This document shows, one piece after another, positions 56,460 to 61,147 of a stretch of 61,147 nucleotides of DNA. The notes beneath the pieces were generated by a model. The model searched no databases and was not told the DNA's origin. It worked only from the letters and a program-made list of their open reading frames with translations. Each line of letters starts with the position of its first letter. Within the stretch, counting starts at the first letter, position 1. Source of the DNA: Plasmopara viticola (lineage: Eukaryota; Oomycota; Peronosporomycetes; Peronosporales; Peronosporaceae); NCBI GenBank assembly GCA_001695595.3, contig MBPM02000214.1, forward strand, positions 1-61,147, in the 5' to 3' direction. Both the position numbers and the translations under genes were made by a program.

Positions 56460-56840
56460 AGAGCTTATTTACCCTCTTCTGTCTTCATTGATGATAAAAG
56501 GACTGTGGATCGTGGTGCAAGCCTCATTCATCTCGTGAAAATGGAAGTAAAATCGAGGATACGTCATAAAACATTGCTCCACTGACGCTCAAGATGGCCT
56601 TGATTACGCGAAAAGTATCGCGCGTAAAGCTGAAAACCGTAGTAGACTTGTAAAAGACTGATGAAAAAGTACTTCGACATGGCCAGACGTCAGGCCATAA
56701 CGCGTAATTGCCATGAAGAGCTCGAGGCACTGTTAAATACATGTTGGTTGGTGAAGATTTTGCGTCCATAAATTTGAAGATTTATTGACAGGACCCGTTC
56801 TCTTGATAAGAACAAAGCTCATTGCAAAAACGCGACAGCT

Positions 56841-57161
56841 GTGAAGGCTTTGTTACAACAAAAGGAAATTGAGACCTCGGCAAGCCACTTTTACATGCAT
56901 CCTAACTTTCAATTCGATGTGATCTATATATCATGCGTTTTACGCCCTTGGAGCTATATAGGCATTAGTAGGATGGTCGAAGATTGTGGTCGTGTCGACA
57001 ACCAAGTCAGAAAATTTGACCGGGTCCAAATATTTGATAATGGCAAGCCAATTATTGGACTGGGACATAGGGAGAATGGAAAATTGTGCGACTATAGATA
57101 CATACCGGCATTTACTTTTTTAAGGACCGGAAGCTGTCTTTTTCTGGCTCCGATTTATTAA
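56841..57161 (+). CDS. unknown ORF, C-terminal block, P3 right arm
   Basis: 106 codons, ending TAA. Counterpart of 51365-51682, with one extra C-terminal Tyr. The frame is open from about 56777; the first codon used here is GTG, so the real start is probably further upstream in a broken region. Confidence 0.35.
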   Translation: MKALLQQKEIETSASHFYMHPNFQFDVIYISCVLRPWSYIGISRMVEDCGRVDNQVRKFDRVQIFDNGKPIIGLGHRENGKLCDYRYIPAFTFLRTGSCLFLAPIY

Positions 57162-57310
57162 TGTCTTGACCAGAAAATGTCTCGAGTTCACTGTCTTTAT
57201 CACATTAACAAGACTTGCACAAGGTGTGTTACAAGCTTTTTTTTGTGGTTTTTACTGCTTTAAACTGATAAAAAACAATGCTCAATATATGTCATACGTA
57301 CTTTATATAC

Positions 57311-59270
57311 CTCACCCTTTCTTTAATTCGTTGATCAATTAGTCAGACTTAGCCTTTCTGTAGTGCGCCACGCGACCTTGATTTGCGCAAGTTCTAGAGT
57401 TTTGCCCTACTTGATTGCAATTGCGACATCTTCGTCGCGGTGGAGCATTTATCGCATTCTCCACGTACTCAAAGTGCGATGGGTTACGCCTGGTAGAACC
57501 GGATGGTCCAGTATAGCAGGTTGAACGAGATGCCAATGTAGATCGAAGTCGTCAACCGCAAGTGGCTCTGTGCGACCAAGCAGAACGTGGCAGCAAGGAT
57601 GTCCCATTGTCGAAGTAAGCAACTTAGCACAAACGGCACGGTCATTACCGCGATTGCCATCGATATATCGCTGGGTGAATTCTCGATGCGTCCGACGGAG
57701 GGCTTCCTCGGAAGTTTTTCCCATTACTTGGGAAAATAGCGGACCAAACTGCATATCTGCGACAGCCCTCTGCTTGGCATGCTTTTGAATGATTCCAGCA
57801 AGCTGATTGTCGCAGGCTAGCTTTACTGCAACATCAACGGTTAATAAAATTCCCGTTGAGCTGGTAATCCATCGTTTGAGAGCCGCATGGGCACTCTCTA
57901 CGCGGCTGGTAGTTACATGTCCGGAATGGGGTTTGTTATGTAAGAAAGCCGACACAAATCGGACCTTCCAGACGAGCCAGATTTCCTCGACGTAACGCAT
58001 GACTTGATGATAATTTGAGAATTCCTGCTGCATCGCTGCAAGTTGGTCTTCGTAACCAGCAATGGTTTCTTGACAGACAAGGCGATGCCATTGCCTTAAA
58101 AATTCCTCCCATGCCCTTTGTTCGAAATGCTCGTTTTTGTCTTGCTAGGATATTCTTATTAATATGCCATCGGCAAAAAAACAAACGGCATTTGGGATAA
58201 CCCTTTCCAAGGCATTCAACAAAGCAAGTTTACTGTCCGTCACAAAGGTGCCGGTTGGCCATCACGCCGAATTGCTGGAATACATCGGCGATATGGGACA
58301 GTGCCCACAAGTAACCACCCGTGTGCTCACTTTTTATAAAGCAATACGAAAACGTAAAGGTATTGTTCGTTACCGTAACGCCGATAATATGAAGCAGGGG
58401 GCCATACTTGTTCGTTTTGTAAGTTGCGTCAATGATCCAAACGCGGTTGGCACTGTAATGTTGGCATAATTCTTTTGCCGACGTTAAGATAATAAGCAAA
58501 TGCGTGAGCTTCTGGTCCACATAATGTTGTGTGAAATACAGAGTCTCGCTTGCGAGGATATCGAGCAAAGCGGTCAGAGGTGTCCGCCCTGCTAACAAAC
58601 TATTTCGCTCCGCTATGCGAAGATTGTAAAGTCCTGTGCAGTCGAAATAACGCCATCATTTTGGTGCGGCGAAATGATGATGCGCCCAGGAGTCACCCCG
58701 GCGCGTCCCAGAGTCAAAACTGCTGCATTTTGCCCTTCCGTCAATCGTTGTCCTTGTGGATGCGCTGAAACGTGCACAAATGGTTCATGATTTTGCTCTC
58801 CGTTGTCCACTTCCACTTGCCAAAGTCCGCTCTCTAGCCGTATGCTTGCGGCAAATAAACATCTAGTTGCCTTGATCGTTCCCACGCGCACTCCTTCTCT
58901 TTCCGAATTTTGCTCCTTTCTCGTACGTCGTTCTTTGGAGCAGTTCAGGGTAAGGGCCTTAACGGCGCCATCTCTTTTATTCCCAACCTTTCTAGTGTGT
59001 AACGCTACAAGAGCATATCCCATTGATAAAGAATGGGTCAAAAACAGCATCTTTCGCCTTCTCTAAGGATTGGTAAGAAAGTGCAGGAGGGGGAGCTAGG
59101 CTGTTCATTGTGGGTGCTTAGTAGGATATGCGTGCGTAGAAGGATGTGGGAGTAGAAAGTGAAAGTAGAAAATGAGTTCAGTAATGAGTTTGACTAAGTG
59201 TCGCGCATTACAAAAATGCTAAATCTGACCAATTGATCAACGGGTGAGTGAAAATTAAAGAAAGGGTGAG
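57311..59270 (-). mobile_element. Mutator-like element (MULE), copy 2
   Basis: 1,960 bp, inverted relative to copy 1, with the same terminal repeats and the same flanking DNA on both sides. It arose by duplication of the arm and not by a second transposition. Confidence 0.75.
57339..59069 (-). pseudogene. MULE transposase, broken, copy 2
   Basis: Same domains and shared frame breaks as copy 1: N-terminal FAR1-type region 59050-58613, DDE part 58598-58230, C-terminal part 58033-57449, knuckle near 57425. Private lesions are a 3-bp loss at KYGNP (near 58400) and a 1-bp change near 58255 that ends the DDE frame after FQQFGV. These postdate the arm duplication. Confidence 0.75.
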
Positions 59271-59756
59271 AAAAAGTTCAAGTTTTCCTAAATCGCAGAT
59301 TTTGTTAAAATCTGCGATATTAGTTAATTTAATATATGTCGTTTGCACTTTAAAAGCGAATGTGTGCTTTAGGTCGTAATTAAGTGATAAAAGGCTAGCT
59401 CGCTTGAAGTCTATTGCATATGATAAAGTACGAGTAGAGACCACTTTTAAAACGAGTTTCACGTTCGCGATACGGAATTTATCGTAGCATCTAATATTTT
59501 ATCGTAGCATCTAAAATTTTATCGCTGGCAAAGAAATTTATAGAACAATCTTTAGAAAATTGGCGCTATCTTAAAAATATAAACTGCTTAGACCTGGGCC
59601 TTATGATCGTATCACTTTAATCCTGTAATCGAACAGGACGTTTTTCAAAAATTTATCAATATATCATCAATAGAGACCCCGAACTCTTAATCGTGGTACA
59701 TGCAACCCGTTGAACAACTTGCAAGCATCGGTTAAGTGTATATAACGCGCTCGCGG
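59271..59756. other. AT-rich stretch beside MULE copy 2, no gene
   Basis: Mirror of 48751-49245, with the 12-bp hairpin at 59292-59318 and the GATAAA/TAGATGCTAC direct repeat near 59480-59520. Confidence 0.5.
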
Positions 59757-61147
59757 AGGGATTTATAAGCACTCATTAATTTGAGCATCTGAACATACTT
59801 GAGCTTCCACAGGAAGGACACCTTCGACCTTTTTCCAAAATAGAGAGCATTGAAACGTATAATTCACAAATGGTCCCGCCGTTAGCTTTCTCTTGCTCCA
59901 ATCTCCAGCAAGAGAGAAACTCGTGCTTTACATTGTCTAATACCGACTAAAAAGGTCTGCCGCTTCCAAATACACCGCCACTCTTTACTCCAATTCATTG
60001 TTCGCTGGCCATAACAGTGGTGCAAAGGAACCACAGAAAAGACCTTGTACGTAGCAAACTATTGACAGACTGCCAGTAACGATACCACAATACCGATATG
60101 AAAAAGCTGTATCAACAGTACCACAGGATGCGCATATCTCAAACCTCTCGATGCCTGTAGTGATTCGCTGTGGGTGATTATCGTGCCCGGTCCTCATGCT
60201 ACTCACAGCAAATTAAGCGACACCTCGTAGTCTTCATACTGCTTCCATAAAATGTGGGTTGAGTGCAGCTCTTGAAAGGATCGAATTATACGTCAAATAA
60301 GCTGGCTGGAACAACATTCTTCTTGGGGATTTCTACAAAGTCGTAAAGCTATCTTTGCCGTAACACAAACTACACGGCTTTCATCGTACCGTAAGGTGTA
60401 TGGTCCATACCGACCGGCCAATGTATGTTTGGACAGGAAGTGTAGAACACAAAACGCAGCTTAGCTTCTACCTTGTCAGCGATTCATCATACAATTTTTT
60501 TCGTATCAACCATCATAGTGGACTATGACTTAGCACTATCGACGTCTAACATACCACACGTCCGACAAACGTGTGGCCAGGCTGCCACTCGATAAAAAGC
60601 AGAGCTTGCGATTGCAACGTGACCATGATGAGCGACACATGCCATCATTTACAGTATACGATTTTCGATATTAGCAATGAGTTATGGTAGCACAAGTCGT
60701 TGCGAGCGTTACTTTGAGTAGTGACAGAATGGCAAGCGCCAGCGTGATGAAAAATTGTAAGGAAATATAACTTTTACGTATGGTGCAAGACTTGAACGAC
60801 AAATGGTGCAAAGGCGTTATGCTTGGTCATCGAGCGGAGGCGTATCAAGCAACTTCGTTTCGTTGAAGCTTAATTACCTCAGTAAAAATATGTTAAGGCC
60901 AGAAGGAGAACGTAAGTCCTTGCTAAAAGGCTAGCTTCAAGACATTTTATTTGAATGACTGCGATACTACGCCGCAATATTTATCAAGCTTTACTAAATC
61001 GATGCTAATGAAAGAGCAGACATATTTAATCATCGACAGTGCTACGACTCATGCCATTCTGATGCAGAAACGTTTTTGTTTATTTCAGCATAACGCCAGA
61101 TTTTCGAGAATGTTGTTGTGCTAGTAATTCACCGACAGAAAGAACGA
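59757..61147. repeat. segment B, partial, at the right window edge
   Basis: Diverged copy of 10509-11900, in the same orientation as in the tandem units. No gene supported. Confidence 0.6.

Larger units (their letters stand above)
55743..61147. repeat. right arm of palindrome P3 (runs off the window)
   Basis: Mirror of 47381-52781. The last window base pairs with 47381, so the arm probably continues. It contains unknown-gene blocks, MULE copy 2 and segment B. Confidence 0.85.

Overview
The window is eukaryotic and most probably from an oomycete (Phytophthora or a downy-mildew relative). I judge this from Crinkler (CRN)-like coding fragments with the HVLVV motif that ends the CRN N-terminal region, Mutator-like transposons with a FAR1-type DNA-binding region, a non-LTR retrotransposon fragment, and initiator-like TTCATTTC boxes about 65-75 bp upstream of start codons. 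The species cannot be named. I see no rRNA, tRNA, CRISPR array, bacterial operon or intact long gene. Nearly everything is a repeated, rearranged and decayed block.

Layout. (1) 513-5316 and 5719-10508 form a palindrome of about 4.8-kb arms around a 402-bp spacer. Each arm carries, from the centre outwards, a signal-peptide/HGY-rich/CRN-like pseudogene, a small ExoX-C-like gene, and remnants of one or more unknown genes. (2) 9011-39197 is a head-to-tail array of three near-identical units of about 10.07, 10.07 and 10.05 kb. Each unit holds a gene-poor segment of about 2.5 kb, a head-to-head pair of the CRN-like pseudogenes, a broken ExoX-C-like gene with a LINE-derived insertion at its start codon, and the unknown-gene remnants. 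(3) 39198-48750 is a diverged partial unit. A 2.3-kb inverted repeat (40684-43031 and 46533-48750) there flanks an internally deleted LINE and one forward CRN-like pseudogene. (4) 47381-52781 and 55743-61147 (running off the window) form a second large palindrome, and each arm carries a dead MULE. Its 2.96-kb spacer belongs to a 4.1-kb block that also lies, inverted, at 1-4119.

How the parts relate. The recurring module is an effector-like gene in divergent pairs, an ExoX-C-like small gene and unknown coding blocks. It has been multiplied by inverted duplication and then by tandem duplication. All nine CRN-like copies seen here, plus one C-terminal fragment, carry frameshifts or stops, so the locus now looks like an effector graveyard or a source of recombination templates. 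The ExoX-C-like ORF is intact only in the two copies at 3284-3568 and 53329-53613. The least-damaged unknown gene is at 39001-39456. Many differences between copies are single-base homopolymer changes, so assembly or consensus error must be excluded before copy number or pseudogene status is taken as final.
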